Shown here: one piece after another, positions 35,381-43,534 of the stretch | Numbering within the stretch: position 1 is the first letter of the stretch | How the letters are laid out: each line of letters starts with the position of its first letter | Source: Candidatus Melainabacteria bacterium SSGW_16 | GTDB taxonomy: Bacteria; Cyanobacteriota; Vampirovibrionia; 2-02-FULL-35-15 | DNA length: 64,000 nucleotides | NCBI GenBank assembly: GCA_004769085.1 | Contig: DUDS01000015.1 | Location: forward strand, 1-64,000 | Direction: 5' to 3' | Translations under genes and position numbers: made by a program | The notes under the pieces: model-generated | Told to the model about the DNA's origin: nothing | The model's database searches: none | What the model saw: only the letters and a program-made list of their open reading frames with translations

Positions 35381-38242
35381 TTGGCTGAACAACAAAACAA
35401 CACAATAATTTTAATTGATGCACCTAATCTTGCATTCAGAATGTTTTTTGCTATGGAGCGCACAAATATGCGCACTCTGGGAGGAATCCCTACCTGGGCT
35501 ACATATGGTTTTTTTAAAGCAATTTTTGATCTTCTCGACAGAACAAAACCAATAGCAATTGCAGCAGCATATGACTGTAAAGAACCTACTTTCAGACATA
35601 AAGCATATGAAGAATATAAAGCAAACAGACCAGAAGAAATGCCGGAGGAACTTTCAGTTCAGTGGCCTTACATAAGAGAAGGACTTGAAAGTCTGGAAAT
35701 CCCTATTTATGAACTTCCTGGGTATGAAGCAGATGATGTAATTGGAACGCTTGCAAAAAAAGCAGCAAAGGAAGGACACAACGTTTTGATTCTTACTGGT
35801 GACAGGGATGCATTTCAATTAATCAATGACAAAATAAAAGTACTGGTGCCATCAAAAGGTGAACTAAAAGAATATGGAAGGGATCAGGTATTTGAGTATT
35901 GGGGAATATGGCCTGAACAGGTAGTTGATTTTAAAAGTTTGTCCGGAGATTCATCGGATAATATCCCTGGTATTAAAGGTATTGGTGAAAAAACAGCTAC
36001 AAAATTACTTACTGAATATGAAACTTTAGACAATATTTTTAAGAATGCAAAGAAAATACAACAAAAATCACTTCAGGAGAAAATCCTGACTGGTGAAAAA
36101 ATTGCATACCTGTCAAGAAAATTAGCTGAGATTGACACTAATGTACCAATTGATATAAACCTTAAAGATACTCACCTGAATATGCCTGATGTAAATAAAG
36201 TCATCGCTTTCCTGCAAAAATTTGAATTTAACAGTTTTATAAAACGGCTTCCAAAAGTTCTTGCATCCTTTAACGAGGGTAAACCAGTAGAAATAAAGGA
36301 TACACAGAAGCTTCTAGCAGGGCGTCAGGAGCAGATGAAGCTTGATATTGGAGGATTAAATGGTAATAAAGATTCTGATGATCTGTTAAGCCATCTTAAA
36401 ATACCAGATCTTGAAGCAGATGTAATTGACACTGAAAAAGAACTTGAAAAGCTAATATCAAATCTTAAAAAGAAAAAAATTATTTGCGTAGACCTTGAAA
36501 CCACTTCTACAGATACAATGACATGTAATATTGTAGGCATAGGTCTTTCATGGTTTGAAAACGAAAATTTAAATATTGAAACCTCTACAGAAATAAAAAC
36601 ATGTTATATCCCTGTAGGACACAATAAAGGAAAACAGTTAAAGGAAGAACAGGTTTTAAAATCACTAAAACCAATACTTGAAAAGGATGATGTTGAAAAA
36701 ATTGCCCAAAACTGTAAGTTTGAGTACAAAATTTTAAAAAGACATAATATAGATCTTGGTGAAAATATTTATGACACAATGCTTGCAAGCTATGTATCAA
36801 ACCCTGATGAAAAACATGGATTAAAGGATCAGACAGCAAGAATTCTTGGTTACAGAATGACAAAAATAGATGAGCTTATAGGTTCAGGGAAAAAACAAAT
36901 TTCAATGGCAGAAGTTGATATTGAAAAGGTTGCACCATATTCAGCCAGCGATACTACTTACACAATGGAGCTCGCACTGCATTATAAGAAAAATATCGAT
37001 AAATCATTAAAGTTTGTACTTGAACAAATTGAAAATCCTCTGGTCTCAGTTCTTACAAATATGGAATTAAACGGAGTAAGAATAGACACAAAGGTACTTA
37101 AGAAATTATCAACTGAAATAGGAGAAAAAGTTCGGGAACTTGAAGAACAAATTTTTAAGACTGCAAAAGAACCTTTTAACATTAATTCATCACAACAGCT
37201 TGGAAAAGTTTTATTTGAAAAGCTTGGTTTAAAGCATGAAGGAAAAATTACAAAGACTGGTCAGTATTCTACTGATGCAAGAACACTTGAAACACTTTCA
37301 CATCATGATAAGACAGGAATCATTCAAAACATTCTCGAATATCGCACCTTAAGTAAAATAATTTCCACATATACTGATTCGCTTCCAGAGGAAATAAATA
37401 AAGATACAGGGAATATCCACTGCGATTTTAACCAGACTATTACATCTACAGGCAGGCTAAGTTCAAGTAATCCAAATCTACAAAACATTCCTATCAGATC
37501 TGAACTTGGCAGGAAAATTAGAAAAGCTTTTGTTTCCAGCTTTGATGAAGGGATATTATTAAGTGCAGATTACTCACAGATTGAACTTAGGGTACTGGCA
37601 CATATGTCAGAAGATCCTGTATTAGTGAAAGCTTTTAAAGAAGATGAAGATATCCATAAAATAACAGCCATGGAAATCTATGGTGTGCCAGAGGACAAAG
37701 TGACTTCTGATATGCGATCCCATGGCAAAACTTTAAATTTTGCTCTTATATACCAGCAGGGACCATTTGCAACAGCCAGACAACTAAACATAAGCCAGAA
37801 AGAAGCACAGGATTTTATCGACAGATATTTTGAATCCTTTAAAAAGGTAAAACCTTTCTTTGAAAATCTTTTGAATGAAGCAAAAGAAAAAGGTTATGCA
37901 GAAACAATTTATGGAAGAAGAAGATATTTTAAAAATCTAACCATAAGGAATAAGGCTCTTCAAAGAGAAGATGAAAGAGCTGCATGTAATGCCCCTCTTC
38001 AGGGAACTGCAGCAGACATAATGAAACTTGCAATGATAAAAGTTTATAAAGAATTAAAAGAAAAAGAATACAAATCAAAGTTAATACTACAGGTGCATGA
38101 CGAACTTGTTCTGGATGTTCATCCTAAAGAAAAAAAAACAATAGAAAAATTAATAAAAGAATCAATGGAGCTTGATCAACCATTAAAAGTTCCACTAGTA
38201 GTAAATCTTTCATGGGGAAAAAGCTGGTATGAGTGTGGCTAA
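35381..38242 (+). CDS. polA: DNA polymerase I
   Basis: Full-length PolA of 953 residues, starting with TTG (no in-frame ATG fits before the conserved IILIDAPNLAFR). The 5'-nuclease domain (about 5-300) has YEADDVIGTLA and SGDSSDNIPGIKGIGEKTA. The 3'-5' exonuclease has Exo I VDLETTSTD (Asp371, Glu373) and Exo III YSASD, but the Exo II Asp is replaced by Glu448 in NCKFEYKIL. The polymerase domain has motif A SADYSQIELR (Asp730), O-helix Arg779/Lys783/Phe787/Tyr791, and motif C QVHDELVLD (Asp907/Glu908). The O-helix reads NFALIYQQG where most PolA have NFGxIYGMS. thiL overlaps its stop codon. Confidence 0.96.
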   Translation: MAEQQNNTIILIDAPNLAFRMFFAMERTNMRTLGGIPTWATYGFFKAIFDLLDRTKPIAIAAAYDCKEPTFRHKAYEEYKANRPEEMPEELSVQWPYIREGLESLEIPIYELPGYEADDVIGTLAKKAAKEGHNVLILTGDRDAFQLINDKIKVLVPSKGELKEYGRDQVFEYWGIWPEQVVDFKSLSGDSSDNIPGIKGIGEKTATKLLTEYETLDNIFKNAKKIQQKSLQEKILTGEKIAYLSRKLAEIDTNVPIDINLKDTHLNMPDVNKVIAFLQKFEFNSFIKRLPKVLASFNEGKPVEIKDTQKLLAGRQEQMKLDIGGLNGNKDSDDLLSHLKIPDLEADVIDTEKELEKLISNLKKKKIICVDLETTSTDTMTCNIVGIGLSWFENENLNIETSTEIKTCYIPVGHNKGKQLKEEQVLKSLKPILEKDDVEKIAQNCKFEYKILKRHNIDLGENIYDTMLASYVSNPDEKHGLKDQTARILGYRMTKIDELIGSGKKQISMAEVDIEKVAPYSASDTTYTMELALHYKKNIDKSLKFVLEQIENPLVSVLTNMELNGVRIDTKVLKKLSTEIGEKVRELEEQIFKTAKEPFNINSSQQLGKVLFEKLGLKHEGKITKTGQYSTDARTLETLSHHDKTGIIQNILEYRTLSKIISTYTDSLPEEINKDTGNIHCDFNQTITSTGRLSSSNPNLQNIPIRSELGRKIRKAFVSSFDEGILLSADYSQIELRVLAHMSEDPVLVKAFKEDEDIHKITAMEIYGVPEDKVTSDMRSHGKTLNFALIYQQGPFATARQLNISQKEAQDFIDRYFESFKKVKPFFENLLNEAKEKGYAETIYGRRRYFKNLTIRNKALQREDERAACNAPLQGTAADIMKLAMIKVYKELKEKEYKSKLILQVHDELVLDVHPKEKKTIEKLIKESMELDQPLKVPLVVNLSWGKSWYECG

Positions 38243-39183
38243 TGGTTACAGAACAACAAATACTAAGTCTAATAAGGCAATTAACTCCTAACTCAAAAAA
38301 ATATCTTCATGATGATGCTGCAGTTATTGAAAAGAACCTCGTTATTACTACTGACACACTTGTAGAAAATACTCATTTCACCTTAAAAAATTACAAGCCT
38401 GAAGAAGTAGGCTGGAAGGCACTTGCAGTAAACCTGAGTGATATTGCAAGCATGGGTGCAAAACCACTATATGCACTAGTTTCACTATCATTGTCAAAAT
38501 CCTTATCAGAGAAATGGATAAAAGGGTTTTATAAAGGTCTTCTTGCTTGTGCTAAAAAATTTAAAACCCAAGTTATAGGTGGTAATCTTACAAGATCAAA
38601 AGAAATAAACATTACAATAACTTTAATCGGAAAGACAGTTGTAAGGGCAGGTCTTACACCTGCCACAGGAAAACGATCAAATGCAAAAGCTGAAGACCTG
38701 GTTTTCACATGCGGCAATTTTGGTGAAAGTGCTCTGGGATTAAATATTCTAAAAAGAAAGATTAATAACTTTAATACCCTGATAAAGATTCACAAAATGC
38801 CTGTTCCACAGATTTCACAAGGTCAACATATAGCAAAAAAAACAAAAAGAGCATCAATTATGGATGCAAGTGACGGTCTTGCAGACTGCATTATACAGAT
38901 TGCAGAAGAAAGTAATGTAAAAATAATCATTGAAGAAGATAAAATTCCAGTTTCTTATGAGTCAAAAAAGGCTGCTGAAAAGCTTCATATTTCACTTTTA
39001 AATTTAGTCTTATATGGTGGGGAGGATTATAAATTAGTAGGGACAGCATCAAAATATGACTGTAAAAAACTTAAAAACATAAAAATCATAGGAAAAGTAG
39101 TAAAAGGCAAAGGTGCATTTTTAAAACAAAAAAACGGTATGGTTGTTAAACTTGATATGAACAAATCTTTTAAACACTTTTAA
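38242..39183 (+). CDS. thiL: Thiamine-monophosphate kinase
   Basis: ATP-dependent phosphorylation of thiamine monophosphate to thiamine diphosphate, the cofactor needed by acetolactate synthase among others. The 313-residue protein has HDDAAVI near residue 20, TTDTLVENTHF, GWKALAVNLSDIASMGAKP, GGNLTRS, MDASDGLADC and LYGGEDYKLV, all ThiL motifs. The start ATG overlaps the polA stop (TAATG), so the two are translationally coupled; a GTG nine bases earlier is less likely. ppx/gppA begins 2 nt after its stop. Confidence 0.93.
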   Translation: MVTEQQILSLIRQLTPNSKKYLHDDAAVIEKNLVITTDTLVENTHFTLKNYKPEEVGWKALAVNLSDIASMGAKPLYALVSLSLSKSLSEKWIKGFYKGLLACAKKFKTQVIGGNLTRSKEINITITLIGKTVVRAGLTPATGKRSNAKAEDLVFTCGNFGESALGLNILKRKINNFNTLIKIHKMPVPQISQGQHIAKKTKRASIMDASDGLADCIIQIAEESNVKIIIEEDKIPVSYESKKAAEKLHISLLNLVLYGGEDYKLVGTASKYDCKKLKNIKIIGKVVKGKGAFLKQKNGMVVKLDMNKSFKHF

Positions 39184-39185
39184 TA

Positions 39186-40778
39186 ATGAATACTTCAAAT
39201 GAACGAATTGCAGCAATAGACATTGGATCAAATTCTTTCCATATTATTATAGCTGAAATAAATCCTGAGACACAATCATTTAAAGTCATGGACAGACTAC
39301 GAGAAACTGTTAGACTTGGGACATTTCATGAACCTAATAATGAGCTTAGTGAAAAGGATATGAAAAGAGGGTTTGAGACTTTAAAGAGATTCAAGAAACT
39401 TGCTGAAGGACACCATGTATCAGAAATATCTGCCAGCGCAACTAGTGCTGTTAGAGAAGCAACAAATGGAAAAGACTGGCTTTTAAAGGTAAGGAATGAA
39501 CTAGGTATTGATGCACATATTATTGCAGGAGTGGAAGAAGCCAGACTTATATATTTAGGTGTACTTTCAGCTATGGAGTTACAAGGAAGAAAAATAGGAA
39601 TCGTTGATATTGGCGGGGGGAGCACTGAGCTTATAGCAGGTGATGAACAGTTTATTTCCCATCTTTCCAGTACAAAAGTAGGTGCAGTAAGGCTTACAGA
39701 AAAGGATCTAAAAGATGAGAGCAATCTGCCTGAAAAAATAGAGTATATGATAAACCATATAGAAGGTTTAATCTTTACTAAAATCCAGCAAATCCATGAA
39801 GCAGGTGGATTTGAGGTCCTGGTAGGCACCTCAGGAACTGTGCAGACACTTGCAAATATTGACTATAGAATGCATAACTTTGTTGATTCTGAAAGAACCC
39901 CGAATTTAAACCAGTACAAAATTACATATGATTCACTTTGTTCTATTACTGAAAAAATGGCTGCCACTCCAAAGGAAAAACGTGCAGATGCTTTTGACAT
40001 AAGCAAAAACCGTTCTGAAATTATTCTTGCAGGTTTAGTAATCCTGAAAGTAATCATGAAAGATCTTAAAGCAAATGAAATAATTTATTGTGACAGGGCT
40101 TTAAGAGAAGGATTAATTGTCGATAGGCTTTTACAGAAAGGGATAATTAAAGACAGACTCCAGTATCAAAAAACAATCAGGGAAAGAAGTGTGCTTGAGC
40201 TGGCTAATAAATATAAGTTTTTAAAAGATCATGCATTCCAGGTAAAAATGCTTGGTTCAAAGATTTTTGACCAGACAAAAGGATTATTACACAATTACAC
40301 TAATAAAGAAAAAGAACTTCTTGAAGCTGCTGCAATACTTCATGACATTGGTTCTTTAATTACCCATAATGATCATCATAAACATTCTTATTATCTGATA
40401 AGACACAGCGGACTGTTAGGCTTTAATGATGAAGAAGTAGAACTAATAGCAAATATAGCCAGATATCATAGACAGAGTAATCCTAAAGATAGTCACACAA
40501 ATTTCCAGAATCTGCCCAGGGAACATAAAAAGATAGTTAAAGAGCTAAGCTCTATACTAAGAATTGCAGAGGGTTTGGATAAAGGACATAAATGTGCTAT
40601 AAAAGATATTGAGATAGCCCCCAATTCCAGTAAAAAGAAGTTAAAATGTAAGATAAAAAGTAATATAACCGGATATGATTGTGAGCTTGAGAAATGGTCA
40701 GCAGAAGGAAAAAGCAAGGATTTTAAGAAAGAATTTGGTGTGGACATTGATTTTATTATGCAAAAGCAGGGTAAATAA
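39186..40778 (+). CDS. Ppx/GppA exopolyphosphatase family protein with HD domain
   Basis: Hydrolyses polyphosphate or pppGpp. Residues 1-310 form the ASKHA-fold domain: AAIDIGSNSFHIIIAE, SATSAVREATNG, GVEEARLIYLGV, GIVDIGGGSTEL, GTSGTVQTLANI. The C-terminal half (about 330-530) contains an HD-type helical domain with ILHDIGSLITHNDHHKHSYYL. Length (530) matches the long Ppx/GppA form. Which substrate is preferred cannot be read from the sequence. Third gene of the polA-thiL cluster. It is followed by tRNA-Leu after 140 bp. Confidence 0.92.
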   Translation: MNTSNERIAAIDIGSNSFHIIIAEINPETQSFKVMDRLRETVRLGTFHEPNNELSEKDMKRGFETLKRFKKLAEGHHVSEISASATSAVREATNGKDWLLKVRNELGIDAHIIAGVEEARLIYLGVLSAMELQGRKIGIVDIGGGSTELIAGDEQFISHLSSTKVGAVRLTEKDLKDESNLPEKIEYMINHIEGLIFTKIQQIHEAGGFEVLVGTSGTVQTLANIDYRMHNFVDSERTPNLNQYKITYDSLCSITEKMAATPKEKRADAFDISKNRSEIILAGLVILKVIMKDLKANEIIYCDRALREGLIVDRLLQKGIIKDRLQYQKTIRERSVLELANKYKFLKDHAFQVKMLGSKIFDQTKGLLHNYTNKEKELLEAAAILHDIGSLITHNDHHKHSYYLIRHSGLLGFNDEEVELIANIARYHRQSNPKDSHTNFQNLPREHKKIVKELSSILRIAEGLDKGHKCAIKDIEIAPNSSKKKLKCKIKSNITGYDCELEKWSAEGKSKDFKKEFGVDIDFIMQKQGK

Positions 40779-40920
40779 AGAATAAGTATTCAATGGCAAT
40801 TTTAAAAGTTTTAAAAAAATTAAATAGTTAATGATGGTAGGATTACAAAAATTGCTACTATCGTTATTTTCTGAGCCCACAAGCCCAAGAACCTATGAGC
40901 CAATTATATTCACTTGTGAT

Positions 40921-41004
40921 GCCGAAGTGGTGAAACTGGCAAACACACTACGTTCAGGGCGTAGCGGGCGCAAGCCCTTGCGGGTTCAACTCCCGCCTTC
41001 GGCA
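40921..41004 (+). tRNA. tRNA-Leu (anticodon CAG)
   Basis: Class II tRNA: acceptor GCCGAAG/CTTCGGC with discriminator A, D-arm GGTGAAACTGGC, anticodon stem CTACG/CGTAG with loop TTCAGGG, long extra arm (GCGGGCGCAAGCCCTT), T-arm GCGGG-TTCAACT-CCCGC. CCA is not encoded. It lies 35 bp upstream of infC and could share its transcript. Confidence 0.96.
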
Positions 41005-41039
41005 TTTGGTAGTAAATAAATCGAAAGGAGAAAAAATAC

Positions 41040-41600
41040 TTGGCTAGATTTGAAAGATTTGAAAGAAGACCTTACAGGGAAATTCCAAACATTAATGAGA
41101 GGATACGTGCAAAAGAAGTCAGATTAATTTCTGAAGCAGGAGAAATGATGGGTGTTATGCCTACTTATCAGGCTGTTCAGATAGCAAAGGAAAGAGGCTA
41201 TGACCTTGTTCTTGTAAGCGCACAGGATCAACCAACACCTGTTGCAAAAATAATGGATTATGGCAAATTTAAATTTGAGACAGAAAAAAAAGCAAGAGAA
41301 GCAAAGAAAAAACAACACGTGGTTGATGTAAAAGAAATTAAAATGAGTTATAAAATTGAGAAGCATGATTATCTTGTAAATGTAAGAAAGGCAGAAAGAT
41401 TTTTAACTCACGGTGACAAAGTAAAAGTCACAGTGGCTCTACGAGGGCGTGAAATGGAACATAAAAATCTTGCTATGGACTTACTAGGAAGATTTGTCCA
41501 GGACACAGCACAATGGGGAGTACCTGAAAAGCCGCCAAAGATGGAAGGGAAAATAGCACTCCTGATACTTAATCCGATTCCACATACACATAAGAAGTAG
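41040..41600 (+). CDS. infC: Translation initiation factor IF-3
   Basis: Binds the 30S subunit, checks the start codon and prevents 70S re-association. The 186-residue protein has the N-domain (NERIRAKEVRLISEAGEMMGVMPTYQAVQIAKE), the linker and YGKFKFETEKKAREAKKKQ, and the C-domain (KEIKMSYKIEKHDYLVNVRKAERFL, GDKVKVTVALRGREMEHKNLA). The start is TTG at 41040, with AAAGGAG 10 nt upstream. Non-canonical starts are typical of infC because IF-3 represses its own translation from them, so autoregulation is likely. First gene of infC-rpmI-rplT. Confidence 0.96.
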   Translation: MARFERFERRPYREIPNINERIRAKEVRLISEAGEMMGVMPTYQAVQIAKERGYDLVLVSAQDQPTPVAKIMDYGKFKFETEKKAREAKKKQHVVDVKEIKMSYKIEKHDYLVNVRKAERFLTHGDKVKVTVALRGREMEHKNLAMDLLGRFVQDTAQWGVPEKPPKMEGKIALLILNPIPHTHKK

Positions 41601-41607
41601 AGATGTA

Positions 41608-41698
41608 TTATGTCATTCCGGGCTTGACCCGGAATCCAGACAAGGCTTCTAACGTTTGGTTCTTTTTCTGGATTCCTGCTTTCACGGGAATGACATAA
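41608..41698. repeat. Palindromic dispersed-type repeat between infC and rpmI
   Basis: TTATGTCATTCC at the left end and GGAATGACATAA at the right end are inverted, and GGAATCCAG/CTGGATTCC form an inner inverted pair. The left half itself forms a hairpin (ATTCCGGG...CCCGGAAT). The sequence resembles the TGTCATTCCCG...GGAATCCAG repeats found scattered in many genomes. A degenerate partial copy lies at 42864. Confidence 0.8.
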
Positions 41699-41725
41699 AA
41701 TGCATTGTATAATAAATGGTCTGCT

Positions 41726-41938
41726 ATGCCGAAGCTACATACAAACCATGCAGCTAAAAAGCGCTTTAAAATAACCGCTAATGGAAAGGTATTGGCCAAA
41801 GGTTGCGGAAAGCAGCATCTTAATGAGCACATGTCTTCAAAGAAAAAAAGAAAAATAAGAACTCCAAAAACACAAATACATGAAACACTGGTTGATCATG
41901 TAATGAGACAGCTGCCATATGCCAGATATACGAGGTAA
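41726..41938 (+). CDS. rpmI: 50S ribosomal protein L35
   Basis: Seventy residues starting [21 protein letters not shown], the canonical L35 N-terminus, with [18 protein letters not shown] in the middle. ATG 41726 is chosen because homologues start there; an upstream in-frame start would add MYNKWSA. No clear Shine-Dalgarno. rplT follows after 2 nt. Confidence 0.95.
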   Translation: MPKLHTNHAAKKRFKITANGKVLAKGCGKQHLNEHMSSKKKRKIRTPKTQIHETLVDHVMRQLPYARYTR

Positions 41939-41940
41939 TC

Positions 41941-42288
41941 ATGAGAGTTAAACGTGGAAGTGCCACAAGAAGAAAACACAAGAAAGTTTTAAAAGCAGCT
42001 AAAGGTTATGTAGGCTCCAAGAGTAAGCTATTTAGATCAGCCCGTCAGGCTGTAATGAAAGCCTGGAGATATGCTTACAAACACAGAAAAGAGAAAAAAA
42101 GAGAATTTAGATCTTTATGGATAACCAGAATAAACGCTGCATGCAGAGAGCATGGAATTTCTTACAGCAGATTTATGAATGCACTAAACAAAGCAAACAT
42201 CAAATTAAACAGAAAAGCTCTGGCAGAAATTGCAGTATCTGATAAGGATGCTTTTAAACAATTATTATCACAGGTAAAAGCTGCCTGA
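41941..42288 (+). CDS. rplT: 50S ribosomal protein L20
   Basis: A 115-residue basic protein beginning [20 protein letters not shown], with [22 protein letters not shown] and the globular end [18 protein letters not shown]20 binds 23S rRNA early in assembly. In other bacteria it represses the infC-rpmI-rplT operon through an mRNA structure; the repeat between infC and rpmI may affect this here. Last gene of the operon, ending 12 bp from the stop of a convergent gene. Confidence 0.97.
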   Translation: MRVKRGSATRRKHKKVLKAAKGYVGSKSKLFRSARQAVMKAWRYAYKHRKEKKREFRSLWITRINAACREHGISYSRFMNALNKANIKLNRKALAEIAVSDKDAFKQLLSQVKAA

Positions 42289-42300
42289 TTTTTTAAAATA

Positions 42301-42822
42301 TCAACCCTTTATACAATCACAACCTATACCAACTTTAGTTGTTGTTTTACCAGTAACTGAAGTACCATTTATTGGATTACAGGTACCATAGCCCTTTACA
42401 GTCCTACAATTACCTCTAGGGCAAGGATGGAGCTCCAGTGAGCAAATACTTTCTACCCCTCTTCTAACAAAATTTCTGGTTATGACTTGTCCTCCAACTC
42501 TATATCTATACCTACAGGTAGCTGTAACTTGTTTGGATTTTGAAGCACAGCAACTAGCATTTGCAAAAGCTGGTGAAAAGATTAAGCCATAAGATATTGC
42601 ACCATCATTTGCATCACAAGATGGTAACAACTCTTCAACTGAAAAGCCATTTTCATCATCAGGATCAACCTCTATACCTTCAAAGGGATCTGTTTCGAAA
42701 TCCTGCAATTCTTCATCACCTTCTTCCTGAGCATTACTCAAATTAAATGTGATTGCATTAAAGCTAAAAACTAATATAATTGTTAGTAGTATATAGAACA
42801 AATCTTTTCTATTATTTCTCAT
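42301..42822 (-). CDS. Cys-rich secreted hypothetical protein (173 aa)
   Basis: I start at ATG 42822, which has TTGGAG 6 nt upstream; the TTG at 42837 is part of that site. The signal peptide MRNNRKDLFYILLTIILVFS ends near LSNAQ. An acidic stretch (EEGDEELQDFETDPFEG) follows, then a C-terminal domain with about ten Cys (LLPSCDAN, ASCCAS, ATCRYRY, SICSLELHPCPRGNCRT, GTCNP, GCDCIKG), probably disulfide-bonded. No family recognised; pilin-like or toxin-like small exoproteins cannot be separated by eye. Confidence 0.75.
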   Translation of the reverse strand: MRNNRKDLFYILLTIILVFSFNAITFNLSNAQEEGDEELQDFETDPFEGIEVDPDDENGFSVEELLPSCDANDGAISYGLIFSPAFANASCCASKSKQVTATCRYRYRVGGQVITRNFVRRGVESICSLELHPCPRGNCRTVKGYGTCNPINGTSVTGKTTTKVGIGCDCIKG

Positions 42823-42863
42823 AATATTAATCTCCAAAGATTTTGAATCCCCAATAATAAAAG

Positions 42864-42898
42864 CTGGATTCCTTTATAAATATACCCAGGGAATGACA
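42864..42898. repeat. Degenerate second copy of the CTGGATTCC...GGGAATGACA repeat
   Basis: CTGGATTCC and GGGAATGACA match the right half of the repeat at 41669-41696, with a longer AT-rich spacer. It lies in the 250-bp gap (42838-43084) upstream of the secreted protein, in which I see no other element. Confidence 0.55.
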
Positions 42899-43084
42899 GT
42901 TTAATATTAAATTCCTCTTAATTACGAATACAAGATTTAGCATTTATTATGCATAAATTCACTGGTTATAAATCTTCAAGTACACCATTTAGATGAGTCC
43001 TTATAAACCAACCAGGTAAAGGCTATTTAACGCTTTTCCTTTTTCTCAAACCTTTGTAGATCAAAAGTAAACTTGAAAATTGGC

Positions 43085-43216
43085 TTATTTAGAATCAGAT
43101 TTTTTATTTAGCTTTTCTAATCTATCTGGTCTCCACATATACATAAGTATAAATGGACCAAGTGCAAAGGCAAAACATGCTATAGCAAAAACAATTAATT
43201 TATTTTGATCTTCCAT
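43085..43216 (-). CDS. Small membrane protein (43 aa)
   Basis: A short gene beginning MEDQNKLIVFAIACFAF, with one hydrophobic helix (LIVFAIACFAFALGPFILMYM) and a basic-charged tail (WRPDRLEKLNKKSDSK). AAAAGG lies 5-6 nt before the ATG, inside the end of the preceding gene, whose stop is 1 nt away, so the two are coupled. The topology is typical of small regulatory or assembly subunits of membrane complexes. I do not recognise a family. Confidence 0.65.
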   Translation of the reverse strand: MEDQNKLIVFAIACFAFALGPFILMYMWRPDRLEKLNKKSDSK

Positions 43217-43217
43217 A

Positions 43218-43442
43218 TTACCTTTTTCTATAAAGTATATCACGTCCAATTTCTATAAAGCAAAATCCAAGAAAAAATAAAAAGAAACAAAACAATGAAT
43301 AAAAGATAAATCTCCATAACCCTAGCTGACTAAATAAAGTAGCTGGGTCCATAATCAAATGTCCAAGTGGTGTCATCAATGCAAACCCACCGAAATTAAA
43401 TGTTCTTGATCTATATTCTCTTTCTTTTTCAAGGTTGTCCAT
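43218..43442 (-). CDS. Small membrane protein (74 aa)
   Basis: Charged N-terminus (MDNLEKEREYRSRTFNFGG), then one or two hydrophobic segments (GFALMTPLGHLIM and FIFYSLFCFFLFFLGFCFIEIG), ending in IGRDILYRKR. Upstream of and coupled to the 43-aa gene. The pair could be accessory subunits of a membrane enzyme; no catalytic partner is adjacent. ATG 43442 lacks a clear ribosome site. Confidence 0.65.
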   Translation of the reverse strand: MDNLEKEREYRSRTFNFGGFALMTPLGHLIMDPATLFSQLGLWRFIFYSLFCFFLFFLGFCFIEIGRDILYRKR

Positions 43443-43534
43443 AGCAAGAACAAATTACCATGAACCACATAAAAAACCCGTAACCTAAGGTTACATAAAT
43501 AAAATTAACAATAATTTAATGCACCAAAAACTAT

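Noticed and set aside
39326-39829. Minus-strand 167-codon frame inside ppx/gppA
   Set aside because: Fully antisense to a conserved enzyme domain; the product has no motif or start signal.
40831-41019. Short plus-strand frame over the tRNA-Leu(CAG) gene
   Set aside because: It runs through the tRNA, whose structure is complete; the frame is coincidental.
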